DNA of 64,000 nt, taken from BQJU01 sp964015035. GTDB taxonomy: Bacteria > Bacteroidota > Bacteroidia > Chitinophagales > Saprospiraceae. The notes beneath the pieces are model-generated. The model had not been told where the DNA came from. It was given only the letters and a program-made list of their open reading frames with translations, and made no database searches. The stretch covers positions 14,116 through 78,115 of the forward strand of contig CAXHCA010000012.1 in NCBI GenBank assembly GCA_964015035.1, in the 5' to 3' direction. Numbering within the stretch: position 1 is the first letter of the stretch; each line of letters begins with the position of its first letter. Below, in pieces: positions 1 through 9,189 of the stretch. A program made the position numbers and the translations under genes.

Positions 1-1
1 A

Positions 2-2110
2 GGGTTTGCCGATTTGATTGATTATTTCGGATCGGACCCGCATACCTCCAGCATTTTGATTTATATGGAAAGTTTGAAAGATGTTCGCCGCTTTATGAGT
101 GCCGCTCGTGCCTTTGCTCGTAATAAGCCGATTATTTTATTAAAATCGGGTAAAAGTGAAGAAGGCGCCAAGGCTTCTTTGTCGCATACAGGAGCATTGG
201 CGGGTAATGACGAGGTCTTTCGCGCTGCTTTCCGAAGAGCCGGGATCATGCAGGTTGATACGATTGAACAATTATTCGACTTTGCCCAGGCCCTAGCGAC
301 CCAGCCATTGCCAAGAGGCAATCGTTTGGCCATTGTGACCAATGCAGGCGGCCCGGGGGTATTGGCTACTGATTATCTGAGTAGTAACGGGGGGCAATTG
401 GCTGAACTTTCCAGACATACGATGAGCCGATTGGACGAGATTCTTCCGCCGCATTGGAGCCACGGCAACCCGGTTGATGTATTAGGTGATGCAGATGCGA
501 CTAAATACCAGGAAGCGATCCAAGCCTGTGTAGAAGATGAAAATGTCGATGCTACCTTAGTGATCCTGACTCCACAGGAAGTGACGGATGCTCAGGCTAT
601 TGCAGAAGCACTGGTTGCAAAGAAAGGGCGAAAACCCATTTTGGCCTGTTGGATGGGAGAAGGAGAAGTGAAAGCCGGGCGGGAAATTTTAGAAGTGGGG
701 AAGGTCCCCAATTATCGTTATCCGGAAAATGCAGTTGATGTGTTTCTGAAAATGTACCGCTATTCCAGAAACTTGGAACTGCTCTATGAAACACCCCCGA
801 ACGTGCCTGAAAAAATGACCTTTGAAAGAGCGGCTGCGAAGGCCCTGATTCAGGGTGTGATGGCCGAGGGACGTAACCAATTGACGGAGCTGGAGGCCAA
901 ACAATTATTGAACTACTACGACATCCCTACACCACAGGGCAAGGTTGTACGATCTGCCGAGGAAGCGGCCAGCTATGCGAGTGAAATTGGGTTTCCGGTA
1001 GTGATGAAAATTGCCTCTTCGGAAATTGCTCACAAGACCGATGTCGGTGGGGTAATGTTGCATATTAATGATGAGCAATCGGCCAAAGAGGCCTTTCAGA
1101 AGATCATGAATAATGTGCAAGCACATTGCTCAGACGCAGAACTGGAAGGGGTGCGTGTGGAGAAAATGATCGATAAAAAATACGAATTGTTGATTGGGTC
1201 TAAAAAAGATCCCATTTTTGGACCGGTTATTGTCTTTGGGACCGGTGGCGTACTGGTTGAATTATATAAAGATACCAGTATGGGGCTACCTCCCCTGAAT
1301 ATGGCTCTGGCGCAGCGAATTATTGAAAATACGAAGGTGTACAAACTATTGAAAGGATACCGGGGCATGCCGGGCGTGGAAATAGAAGCCGTACAATTCC
1401 TGCTGGTTAAGTTTGCGTATTTGCTGATAGATCTTCCCGAAATCCAGGAAATAGATATCAATCCTTTTGCCATCGATGAATATGGAGGACTGGCGCTGGA
1501 CGCACACATTGTCTTGGATCAAAATTACCAGGATAGCGCACAGAAACCATACAGCCACCTGGTGATCTCTCCTTATCCTTCCTACAAGAAGGAAATCACC
1601 TTAAGAAATGGCCAAAAAGCCAAGTTGCGGGCTATTAAGCCAGAAGATGAGCCCATTGAGGCAACCATGTTTGATGACGTTTCCGAGGAATCGATGTACC
1701 GTCGATTTTTTACTTCTTCTTTTGATGTCAGTCACAATTCGCTCATCCGAGATACGCAAATAGATTACGACCGGGAAATAGCCATCATCGCCTTAGTCGT
1801 AGAGGACGGCATTGAAAAAATGGCGGGAGTGGTTCGCGTGATCAGTGACCCTTGGCGGGAAAATGGAGAATACGCTATTCTGGTAGCCGATCCCTGGCAA
1901 CAGCAAGGTTTGGGTAGTGCGCTGACGGATTTTATTATCGAGATTTCCCAGAAGCGAGGCATCCAAAAATTGTATGCCGAGGTGTTGAATATCAATGGTG
2001 TGATGAGCCACATGCTGAGAAAAAGAGGCTTTTCAACCACCAAACGCAATGAAGATGGTTTTGTCTTGGAATTGGATCTTATGGAACAACCTGTCATGGA
2101 TGGTCAATAA
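2..2110 (+). CDS. ADP-forming acyl-CoA synthetase fused to GNAT acetyltransferase (5' truncated by window edge)
   Basis: The reading frame is open to the left edge, so the N-terminal CoA-binding domain lies outside. Seen, numbering from the TTG at position 14: a succinyl-CoA-ligase-like domain with SHTGALAG (His58, the residue phosphorylated in this family), an ATP-grasp domain from about residue 280 to 510 with the KTDVGGV loop, and a C-terminal GNAT domain (about 530-690) with an acetyl-CoA loop QQQGLGSA. Proteins of this architecture are either ADP-forming acetate-CoA ligases with a GNAT tail or Pat-type protein lysine acetyltransferases whose synthetase part is regulatory; the sequence alone does not decide. 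It is followed by a strong terminator-like hairpin, so it is probably not co-transcribed with the rhamnose genes. Confidence 0.85.
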   Translation, partial: GFADLIDYFGSDPHTSSILIYMESLKDVRRFMSAARAFARNKPIILLKSGKSEEGAKASLSHTGALAGNDEVFRAAFRRAGIMQVDTIEQLFDFAQALATQPLPRGNRLAIVTNAGGPGVLATDYLSSNGGQLAELSRHTMSRLDEILPPHWSHGNPVDVLGDADATKYQEAIQACVEDENVDATLVILTPQEVTDAQAIAEALVAKKGRKPILACWMGEGEVKAGREILEVGKVPNYRYPENAVDVFLKMYRYSRNLELLYETPPNVPEKMTFERAAAKALIQGVMAEGRNQLTELEAKQLLNYYDIPTPQGKVVRSAEEAASYASEIGFPVVMKIASSEIAHKTDVGGVMLHINDEQSAKEAFQKIMNNVQAHCSDAELEGVRVEKMIDKKYELLIGSKKDPIFGPVIVFGTGGVLVELYKDTSMGLPPLNMALAQRIIENTKVYKLLKGYRGMPGVEIEAVQFLLVKFAYLLIDLPEIQEIDINPFAIDEYGGLALDAHIVLDQNYQDSAQKPYSHLVISPYPSYKKEITLRNGQKAKLRAIKPEDEPIEATMFDDVSEESMYRRFFTSSFDVSHNSLIRDTQIDYDREIAIIALVVEDGIEKMAGVVRVISDPWRENGEYAILVADPWQQQGLGSALTDFIIEISQKRGIQKLYAEVLNINGVMSHMLRKRGFSTTKRNEDGFVLELDLMEQPVMDGQ

Positions 2111-2148
2111 TTGATGTCGGGACATACTTGTCAAGTTTAGATTGAAGG

Positions 2149-2210
2149 AAAAAATCCGATCTGGAGATTTGGGACAGACGATGTTCCCATCTTTGGTTCG
2201 GATTTTTTTA
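2149..2210 (+). terminator. Rho-independent-like terminator after the acyl-CoA synthetase gene
   Basis: An outer inverted repeat AAAAAATCCGA (2149-2159) pairs with TCGGATTTTTTT (2198-2209), and an imperfect inner stem lies around GATTTGGGAC/GTTCCCATC. The 3' arm ends in a run of seven T. The flanking A-run would also serve the other strand. Confidence 0.7.
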
Positions 2211-2355
2211 TGTAGGGGAGGTCTTTTTTTTACAAAATATTATCCGGATTTTCAAGGAATTACACCTTGGTTTTTTGTCAAACCAGAACAGAGCAGAATA
2301 GAATTCTAATTGCAATGACATAGCTTTGTAAGGGAAAGCAAGAATAATTAGAGCA

Positions 2356-2564
2356 AGTGCATGTTTGCAGCCCAAAGTTTGAGCGTATGTTTGGATCGGA
2401 TTCTATTTGAAAATCAGTAGATTAGGGTTTTGGCGAAGAGGCCAAATATGAGTCTCGGCTGAGCCGAGGTGAATATTTTAGCTCAACGGCTGAGCCTGCC
2501 CCGATCTCACATCGGGGTTCCTAATATGTTGGTTTTCAGCAGGAGCAAGCTCCAAACATGCTCT
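2356..2564. repeat. Intergenic inverted-repeat element, copy A (composite)
   Basis: It starts with AGTGCATGTTTGCAG and ends with GCTCCAAACATGCTCT, inverted relatives of the same motif, with a further internal start-like motif GCGTATGTTTGGA at about 2383. The 38 bases 2397-2434 are identical to 55775-55812, and the right end 2531-2564 (GGTTTTCAGCAGGAGCAAGC...) matches 55863-55896 almost perfectly. Inside are two perfect hairpins, CTCGGC-TGA-GCCGAG (2454-2468) and CCCCGAT-CTCAC-ATCGGGG (2499-2517). The element fills most of the 510-base gene-free stretch 2111-2620; the remainder (2211-2355 and 2565-2620) shows nothing further that I can recognise. Confidence 0.75.
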
Positions 2565-2620
2565 GACGGTAATGTTTTGAACAATAACGCCTGGATTCAT
2601 TAATCATTAAATAGATCTTT

Positions 2621-4720
2621 GTGAAGATTGAAGCTTTTAAACACGTCAAATATTTATGGGAAGAGAAAAAGGCTGCTGATCTCGAAGGAGATGAAGTAGC
2701 CCTATTTCTGTACCGCTCCAACATTTTAGGTGCTGACCTTCGGGTGACCAACTACGGGGGAGGAAATACCAGTTGTAAAACCATTGAGAAGGATCCATTG
2801 ACTGGCGAGCAGGTAGAAGTGATGTGGATCAAGGGATCTGGAGGAGATATTGGTACCCTGACACGGAGTGGTATTGCGGGATTGTACACAGGGCGCCTGC
2901 GATCACTGAAGCAAGTGTATCGTGGACTGGATCACGAAGATGAAATGGTGGCTCTTTTTAACCACTGCATTTATGATTTGGATAGTCGGGCACCATCCAT
3001 CGACACACCCTTGCATGGACTACTTCCTTTTAAGCACATTGACCACTTGCACCCCGATGCTTTGATTGCCATCGCTGCAGCTAAGGACAGTGAGGCCATT
3101 ACCCAAGAGATTTGGGGCGATAAAATGGGATGGGTACCCTGGCAACGTCCGGGTTTCGATTTGGGTTTGCAATTGGAGCGGTGCCTGGCAGAGAACCCTG
3201 GAATTCGCGGTATTGTACTGGGGAATCACGGCTTGTTTACTTGGGGAGACACCTCCTATGAATGTTATATGAATAGTCTTGAAGTCATAGAGGTGGCTTC
3301 TAGTTATATAGAGAAGCACCTTGGTAAAAAAGGCCCTGTTTTTGGTGGACAAATAGTGACGAGCCTGCCTGCTGAGGCTAGAAGAGATCAAGCTGCACAG
3401 CTGGCTCCAATTTTGCGTGGGCTTTGCTCCAGCTACGATAAAATGGTGGGCCATTTTACGGATGATGAAAGCGTTTTGGAGTTTATCAATAGTGCTGATT
3501 TGGCTAAGTTAGCACCAATGGGAACTTCTTGTCCGGATCACTTTTTACGGACAAAAATTATGCCGTTGGTATTGAATTTATCGGCCGATGCAGATCTGAC
3601 TGATACAGAAGCCGTGAAAACCACTATCGAACCACTTTTTGAGCAGTACCGGAAAGATTATAGTGCCTATTATGAAACTTGTAAACACCCGAATAGTCCC
3701 GCAATTCGGGATACTAACCCTGTGGTGATCCTTTATCCGGGTGTAGGGATGTTTACTTTTTCAAAAGACAAACAAACCGCTCGCGTGGCCAGTGAATTTT
3801 ATATTAACGCGATCAATGTGATGCGAGGTGCAGAAGCCATATCTGAATACACAGCGTTGCCCAGGCAGGAGGCCTTCAATATAGAATACTGGTTATTGGA
3901 AGAAGCAAAATTGCAGCGTCGACCACCGGAAAAATCACTTTCACGTCGGGTGGCTCTGATCACGGGAGCAGGTGGTGGCATCGGTAAGGCTATTGCCGAT
4001 AAGCTGGCAGCAGAAGGAGCCAACGTAGTGTTGACAGATATAGCGGAAGATCGAGTAATGGAAGCCAATGCTACCTATGCCAAGGATATTTCTGCTTACG
4101 CCGTTTGTGATGTAACCAGTGTTGAATCTATAGAAGCCGCTTTCGCAAAAGCTTGTCTGGAGTTTGGAGGAGTCGATATAGTGGTGCATAGTGCTGGTTT
4201 GGCCATTTCCAAATCATTGGAAGACACGGACTTAAAAGATTGGTCAATTCTACAGGATGTATTGAGCCGCGGTCAGTTTTTACTATCAAAAACTGGCGTT
4301 GAAGTGATGCGCAAACAGGGCTTTGGTGGTGACATTGTTAATATTGCCAGCAAAAATGGCTTGGTGGCTGGCCCCAATAATGTGGCATACGGCACGGCAA
4401 AAGCTGCCCAGCAACACATGACTCGTTTGTTGGCCGCAGAATTAGGCGGTGAAAAGATCAGAGTTAATACGGTCAATCCGGATGGAGTAATTGTTGGAAG
4501 TAAGATATGGGAAGGAGCCTGGGCAGAAGGACGCGCCAAGGCTTATGGCATTAAAGTAGAGGACTTACCGGCTCACTATGCCAAGCGCAATTTGCTAAAC
4601 GAGATTATTCTACCTGAAGATATCGCAAAGGGCGTTTTTGCTGTCGTGGCGATTCTGGACAAAAGTACGGGCAACATCATCAATGTTGACGGTGGCATCA
4701 CTGCGGCATTTGTACGATAA
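2621..4720 (+). CDS. rhaE: Bifunctional rhamnulose-1-phosphate aldolase / L-lactaldehyde dehydrogenase-type SDR
   Basis: This 699-residue fusion belongs to the RhaE/W (YuxG-like) family. The N-terminal class II aldolase half (about 1-420) cleaves L-rhamnulose-1-phosphate to dihydroxyacetone phosphate and L-lactaldehyde; zinc-site signatures HLHPD (142-146) and GNHG (201-204) are visible. The C-terminal SDR half (about 440-699) has the Rossmann loop TGAGGGIG (448-455) and the catalytic Tyr590-xxx-Lys594, and oxidises lactaldehyde in characterised relatives. The chosen start is GTG at 2621, with no convincing Shine-Dalgarno; the family length supports it. It is the first gene of the rhamnose cluster, separated from rhaI by a hairpin. 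Cytoplasmic. Confidence 0.92.
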   Translation: MKIEAFKHVKYLWEEKKAADLEGDEVALFLYRSNILGADLRVTNYGGGNTSCKTIEKDPLTGEQVEVMWIKGSGGDIGTLTRSGIAGLYTGRLRSLKQVYRGLDHEDEMVALFNHCIYDLDSRAPSIDTPLHGLLPFKHIDHLHPDALIAIAAAKDSEAITQEIWGDKMGWVPWQRPGFDLGLQLERCLAENPGIRGIVLGNHGLFTWGDTSYECYMNSLEVIEVASSYIEKHLGKKGPVFGGQIVTSLPAEARRDQAAQLAPILRGLCSSYDKMVGHFTDDESVLEFINSADLAKLAPMGTSCPDHFLRTKIMPLVLNLSADADLTDTEAVKTTIEPLFEQYRKDYSAYYETCKHPNSPAIRDTNPVVILYPGVGMFTFSKDKQTARVASEFYINAINVMRGAEAISEYTALPRQEAFNIEYWLLEEAKLQRRPPEKSLSRRVALITGAGGGIGKAIADKLAAEGANVVLTDIAEDRVMEANATYAKDISAYAVCDVTSVESIEAAFAKACLEFGGVDIVVHSAGLAISKSLEDTDLKDWSILQDVLSRGQFLLSKTGVEVMRKQGFGGDIVNIASKNGLVAGPNNVAYGTAKAAQQHMTRLLAAELGGEKIRVNTVNPDGVIVGSKIWEGAWAEGRAKAYGIKVEDLPAHYAKRNLLNEIILPEDIAKGVFAVVAILDKSTGNIINVDGGITAAFVR

Positions 4721-4760
4721 GAAAGTAAGGTTCATACATCGATAATTTGGTTAGGTTTTT

Positions 4761-4795
4761 GGCGACATCTTGGTGGGTGTCGCCAACTTTTAATC
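4761..4795 (+). terminator. Stem-loop between the rha aldolase and isomerase genes
   Basis: GGCGACA (4761-4767) pairs perfectly with TGTCGCC (4778-4784) and is followed by AACTTTTAATCTT. The tail is only moderately T-rich, so this may be a weak terminator or attenuator rather than an end of transcription. Confidence 0.5.
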
Positions 4796-4849
4796 TTCGA
4801 CCTTGACCTAAATTGTTTTGTCAATGCAATAATTCAAATTGGTAAGGAT

Positions 4850-6133
4850 ATGAAAATAGAGGCTACTCAGATTACTGACCACAATAAAAAATTGCTTGAT
4901 CTTCACCGTGAGCAATTTGGTTTCCTTCAACACCAACTTGATAGAAAAGGATTGGATGTAGATCTTCTTGTACGAGACCTCATGGGTTTGCAAATTGCCA
5001 TTCCCAGCTGGGCGCTAGGTGCAGGAGGAACCCGATTTGGGCGTTTTACAATCGGGGGAGAACCCGGTAATCTGGAGCAAAAGATTCAAGACATTGGCAT
5101 ACTTCATGCCTTAACAAGGTCCGCAGGTGCTATTTCCTTGCACATTCCGTGGGATATTCCCGAGGATGTACAGGCGATAAAAGAACTGGCCGCTTCCTAT
5201 GATATTGTTTTTGACGCCGTAAATTCCAATACCTTCCAAGATCAGCCAAATCAAGCCGAAAGCTATAAATTTGGCTCCCTTTGCCATATCGATCCCACTG
5301 TTCGTGATCAGGCTATTCAACACAACATTCAGGTCATTGAGACCGGAGACGCCCTTGGTTCCAAAAGTATCACGGTTTGGTTGGCTGATGGCGCTTCTTT
5401 TCCAGGGCAAAACAACTTGCGTGGAGTGTTGCAACATACCTTGGATAGCCTTAAGGTCATCTACAAACACTTGCCGAGTGATTGGAAAATGTACATTGAG
5501 TACAAGCCATACGAACCCAATTTTTACAGTACTGTAATTCAGGATTGGGGAACTTCCTACCTCCTGGCTTCGGAATGTGGAGAGCAGGCGTACACCTTGG
5601 TTGACCTGGGACACCATTTGCCCAATACCAACATTGAACAGATTGTGGCCACCTTAATGATGAAAGGGAAATTGGGTGGGTTTCACTTTAACGATAGTAA
5701 ATACGGTGATGACGACCTAACGGTGGGGAGCATTAAACCCTATCAGTTATTTTTGATTTTTAATGAGTTGGTATACGGAATGAAGAACAATACCGCTCAA
5801 AATCCACCTTTGGCCTGGATGATTGATGCAAGTCATAACCTTAAAGATCCCCTGGAGGATTTGATGCAGAGTCTGGAGGCCATTCGCATCGCTTACGCTC
5901 AGGCATTATTGGTGGATAACGATGCCTTACATCACGCTCAGTTGCGTAATGATGTGACTCAGGCACAGGAGATTCTCCAAGATGCATTCCGGACGGATGT
6001 GCGCCCATTATTGCAGGAGGCGCGCCTTCGCAGCAATGCAGCCTTACAACCTTTGGAATTGTATCGTTCACTTGATGTTCGTGCATCTCTCATTAGCAAA
6101 AGAGGAAAAGTCACCATGGCTACTGGCCTGTAA
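4850..6133 (+). CDS. rhaI: L-rhamnose isomerase (Pseudomonas stutzeri/gram-positive RhaI type)
   Basis: Interconverts L-rhamnose and L-rhamnulose. It is a 427-residue TIM barrel of the xylose-isomerase-like superfamily, of the RhaI type rather than E. coli RhaA. Candidate metal-binding residues occur in the expected order: Glu218 (YIEYKP), Asp252 with His255-256 (VDLGHH), His279 (FHFNDSKYGDDD) with Asp287/Asp289, and Asp in WMIDASHN about 40 residues later. The start ATG follows AAGGAT, a weak ribosome binding site. It lies 11 bases upstream of the kinase gene. Cytoplasmic, second step of the rhamnose pathway. Confidence 0.92.
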   Translation: MKIEATQITDHNKKLLDLHREQFGFLQHQLDRKGLDVDLLVRDLMGLQIAIPSWALGAGGTRFGRFTIGGEPGNLEQKIQDIGILHALTRSAGAISLHIPWDIPEDVQAIKELAASYDIVFDAVNSNTFQDQPNQAESYKFGSLCHIDPTVRDQAIQHNIQVIETGDALGSKSITVWLADGASFPGQNNLRGVLQHTLDSLKVIYKHLPSDWKMYIEYKPYEPNFYSTVIQDWGTSYLLASECGEQAYTLVDLGHHLPNTNIEQIVATLMMKGKLGGFHFNDSKYGDDDLTVGSIKPYQLFLIFNELVYGMKNNTAQNPPLAWMIDASHNLKDPLEDLMQSLEAIRIAYAQALLVDNDALHHAQLRNDVTQAQEILQDAFRTDVRPLLQEARLRSNAALQPLELYRSLDVRASLISKRGKVTMATGL

Positions 6134-6144
6134 ATACCAAGACC

Positions 6145-7494
6145 ATGAAAGTGACGGCCATATTTGATATTGGAAAAACAAACAAAAAATTCTTTTTATT
6201 TGATGAACACCTGAAGGAGGTCTATCGCATTTATACTCGATTGGACGAAGGAGAGGATGAAGATGGTTTTCCTTGTGAAAATTTGCAGTTGTTGGTCGAG
6301 TGGATGCGAACCACCTTTCGGGATGCAGTGGCCCATCCCGATTTTGAAATTACAGGGCTTAATTTTTCTACTTATGGTGCATCCTTTGTGCATCTGGACG
6401 AAAATGGACAACCTGTTGCCCCGCTTTATAACTATCTAAAACCGTTCCCTCAGGATTTACAAGCCCAGTTTTTTGAGCAATATGGGCCGGCAGACCTATG
6501 GTCGACCCAAACGGCTTCTCCCTTAATGGGCATGTTGAATTCCGGCCTGCAATTGTACTGGCTGAAATATAAAAGACCAGAAATATTTGGCCGCATTTGT
6601 CGATCCTTGCATTTCCCGCAGTACTGTGCTTACCTCTTTTCGGGGGAGAACTACAGTGATTACACCAGTTTGGGGTGCCATACCGGGATGTGGGACTTTG
6701 AAAAAAAGGACTATCATGCTTGGGTTTACCAGGAGGGCATCGATTCCTTATTAGCTCCTATTCAAGAGACAACTGCGTTTGTGGAGAAAGTGGTGGACGG
6801 GGAGAAAATCAAAATCGGTATAGGGATCCATGATAGTTCAGCGGCATTGCTTCCCTATATTAAATCAAATGCGGATCCCTTTATTTTAATTTCGACTGGA
6901 ACCTGGAGCATTACCTTAAATCCCAACAGCCAACAACTGCTCAATGTAAATGATTTGCATCGGGATTGCCTGAATTTCTTGAGAGTAGATGGACAGCCAG
7001 TGCGAGCTGCCCGTTTGTTTCTAGGTAACGAATATAAAATTTGGGTCAACCGCTTGGCCGATCATTTTCAGATTCCCTATGAAACCCATCGCTCCATCCG
7101 CTATGACCAAGGCTTGATCAGCCAGTCCTCTGAACGTAGATTCCATTGGGAAAGCATTCAATGGCCGGGTATGGAAAAAACACTGCCAGGTCAGACTGAT
7201 CTTACCCAATTTTCTTCTTATGAGGAAGCTTATCATCAATTGATGAAAGAACTGGTTGATCTACAGGTATCTGCGCTGGAGCTTTCCAAAGGAAAAAATC
7301 GAGTTGAGAAGGTTTATCTTGATGGTGGATTTGTGAATAATGAATTATTTATTAGTCTTTTAGGTCAAGCTGTGGAAGAGGGCCGACTCATCACTACATC
7401 CTCTCCTTTAGGCTCCGCATTGGGGGCGGCCATGGCCATCCAGGAAATGACGGTAGAGCCGAACTTTTTGAGCAAGCATTTTGCGATACAATAA
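6145..7494 (+). CDS. rhaB: Rhamnulokinase (FGGY family carbohydrate kinase)
   Basis: Phosphorylates L-rhamnulose at the expense of ATP. The 449-residue protein has the FGGY N-terminal domain beginning with the phosphate loop FDIGKTNKK (about residues 7-15) and a C-terminal domain with STGTWS and a late DGGFVNNELF nucleotide-binding motif. The family contains several pentulose and ketose kinases, so the substrate comes from position: between rhamnose isomerase and the rhamnose-cluster permease, 11 and 23 bases from its neighbours, suggesting one operon. Cytoplasmic. Confidence 0.88.
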   Translation: MKVTAIFDIGKTNKKFFLFDEHLKEVYRIYTRLDEGEDEDGFPCENLQLLVEWMRTTFRDAVAHPDFEITGLNFSTYGASFVHLDENGQPVAPLYNYLKPFPQDLQAQFFEQYGPADLWSTQTASPLMGMLNSGLQLYWLKYKRPEIFGRICRSLHFPQYCAYLFSGENYSDYTSLGCHTGMWDFEKKDYHAWVYQEGIDSLLAPIQETTAFVEKVVDGEKIKIGIGIHDSSAALLPYIKSNADPFILISTGTWSITLNPNSQQLLNVNDLHRDCLNFLRVDGQPVRAARLFLGNEYKIWVNRLADHFQIPYETHRSIRYDQGLISQSSERRFHWESIQWPGMEKTLPGQTDLTQFSSYEEAYHQLMKELVDLQVSALELSKGKNRVEKVYLDGGFVNNELFISLLGQAVEEGRLITTSSPLGSALGAAMAIQEMTVEPNFLSKHFAIQ

Positions 7495-7517
7495 TACTAA
7501 CTGAACAACCAACTTTT

Positions 7518-8927
7518 ATGTTATTTGACAAACTTACTGCCCGCCTGGAAAGCGTGCAGGAATACGAAAAAGAGCCAGTCCCGGTCTCCAAGCTGAAGCG
7601 CTGGACCAGCTTTTTGGGGATGTATGCTGGTGAGCATACCGCCGGCACCGAATTTGTAATCGGTCCTTTATTTGTTGCACACGGGGTAAGTGCCGGGGCC
7701 TTAGTCCTGGGGTTATTGATTGGCAATCTCCTCGCGGTATTGAGCTGGGCATTTCTTTGTGCTCCCATTGCTGTCAAAGAGCGTATCACGCTCTATTATA
7801 AACTGGAAAAAATTTGTGGTAAAAACCTCACCATCGCCTACAATTTGGTGAATGCCCTGATGTTTTGTTTCCTGGCAGGATCAATGATTGCCGTTTCCGC
7901 CTCAGCGGTGGGCATTCCATTTGATATTCCAATGGCTAAGCTCACAGATTGGTTGCCCGGCAGCATCTCTTGGGTGATCATTGTGATGATAGTGGGCGCG
8001 GTCACGACTTTAATAGCAACCCTGGGCTATGAGCAGGTTTCCCGCTTTGCCAATATTGCTGCACCCTGGATGATCTTGGTTTTTATAGCGGCTGCGATTG
8101 CCGTTTTACCTGAATTGGGCGTTACCAGTTTTAGTGATTTTTGGTCAGTTGCTCAAGCAAAAGTATGGACCGGCACTCCGTTAGCGGGGCAATCTAAATT
8201 TACCTTTTGGCACGTGATGTTTTTCGCTTGGTTTTGCAATATGGCCATGCACATTGGAATGGCTGATCTTTCGATCTTTCGCTATGCAAAAAGCTGGAAG
8301 TCAGGCTTTACTTCAGCTGCGGGGATGTATGTGGGACACTATTTTGCCTGGCTGGCCTCGGGGATTTTGTATGCCGTTTTTCTGCAAAAAAGCCAAAATA
8401 GTTTGGAATTTGCTCCGGGCCCCATTGCTTACTACGCAGCGGGTATAACCGGCGCCGTTTGCGTAATCATTGCAGGTTGGACTACTGCCAATCCTACTAT
8501 TTATCGGGCAGGATTGGCTATTCAGGCCATTATCCCCAATTCAAAAACCTGGAAGGTTACACTGATTGTGGGGTTGATCACTACTGCTGCCGCTTGTTTT
8601 CCAGCCTTGGTCATGCGTCTCCTGGATTTTGTGGCTTTGTATGGACTGCTTCTGATGCCGATGGGTGCGGTGATTTTTATAGACTTTTATATTTTGCCCA
8701 AACTGGGGCTAAAAAGTAATCTGGCAGAACAAACCGGACAAAAAGTCAACTGGGCAGCTGCGGGTACCTGGGTATTTACACTAGTATTCTGTTTGCTACT
8801 CAATTATTCATTTGGCGTGGAAATTTTCTTCCTCGGTCTACCCGGTTGGTTTGTAGCCGTACTTCTTTACATTGCGCTGAGCTACCTTGTTCAGCCTTCC
8901 AGGAAATTAAAAGCTAAAATGTCATGA
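7518..8927 (+). CDS. NCS1-type (cytosine permease-like) transporter, candidate L-rhamnose permease
   Basis: A 469-residue polytopic membrane protein with about twelve hydrophobic segments and an N-terminal GEHTAGTEFVIGPLF-type segment characteristic of the nucleobase:cation symporter-1 family. Known members carry cytosine, purines, allantoin or hydantoins. Here the gene lies inside the rhamnose operon, and no RhaT, RhaY or MFS rhamnose permease is seen, so a role in rhamnose uptake is inferred from position only. Its stop overlaps the start of the next small membrane gene by four bases (ATGA), implying translational coupling and perhaps a complex. Confidence 0.75.
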   Translation: MLFDKLTARLESVQEYEKEPVPVSKLKRWTSFLGMYAGEHTAGTEFVIGPLFVAHGVSAGALVLGLLIGNLLAVLSWAFLCAPIAVKERITLYYKLEKICGKNLTIAYNLVNALMFCFLAGSMIAVSASAVGIPFDIPMAKLTDWLPGSISWVIIVMIVGAVTTLIATLGYEQVSRFANIAAPWMILVFIAAAIAVLPELGVTSFSDFWSVAQAKVWTGTPLAGQSKFTFWHVMFFAWFCNMAMHIGMADLSIFRYAKSWKSGFTSAAGMYVGHYFAWLASGILYAVFLQKSQNSLEFAPGPIAYYAAGITGAVCVIIAGWTTANPTIYRAGLAIQAIIPNSKTWKVTLIVGLITTAAACFPALVMRLLDFVALYGLLLMPMGAVIFIDFYILPKLGLKSNLAEQTGQKVNWAAAGTWVFTLVFCLLLNYSFGVEIFFLGLPGWFVAVLLYIALSYLVQPSRKLKAKMS

Positions 8928-9106
8928 AAAGAACTATAATTGGGTTATTGGCGGTCACTGGATTGGTCTTGACACTGCTCCCTTCCATTCTTGTTTTTAT
9001 GGGCAATATTTCGGGGCAGACGCAAAAATTGCTGATGCTGGTCGGTATGGTACTTTGGTTTGCCATTGCGCCATTCTGGATCAAAAAACAAGAAGAGCCG
9101 GTCTAA
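8924..9106 (+). CDS. Small two-segment membrane protein coupled to the NCS1 permease
   Basis: Sixty residues with two predicted transmembrane helices (about residues 5-25 and 32-50), followed by a charged KKQEEPV tail. It overlaps the permease stop by four bases, the typical arrangement for coupled translation. No family recognised. The overlap and hydrophobicity suggest an accessory subunit or stabiliser of the permease; this is inference. Confidence 0.65.
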   Translation: MKRTIIGLLAVTGLVLTLLPSILVFMGNISGQTQKLLMLVGMVLWFAIAPFWIKKQEEPV

Positions 9107-9125
9107 AAATACTTCTTTATCTAGG

Positions 9126-9152
9126 TTGCCTTCCTATTAAAACCTATTTTTG
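9126..9152 (+). promoter_or_regulatory. Possible Bacteroidota-type promoter upstream of the GntR gene
   Basis: TATTTTTG (9145-9152) matches the TAnnTTTG minus-7 consensus of Bacteroidota housekeeping promoters, with a TTG at 9126-9128. The 16-base spacing is shorter than the usual roughly 19, so this is a weak call. It would separate the regulator from the preceding operon. Confidence 0.3.
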
Positions 9153-9189
9153 AGTGAAGATCAATTGCGCCGCTTACTAGGAAGAAACC

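Noticed and set aside
1096..1509. Antisense open frames of 90-140 codons, for example here and at 3020-3454, 5111-5617, 27669-28055, 47134-47547, 62362-62763
   Set aside because: They lie fully inside strongly supported genes on the opposite strand or in other frames and show no family features.
2321..2328. TAGCTTTG, a perfect minus-7 match upstream of rhaE
   Set aside because: It is almost 300 bases from the start and has no TTG at the right upstream distance.
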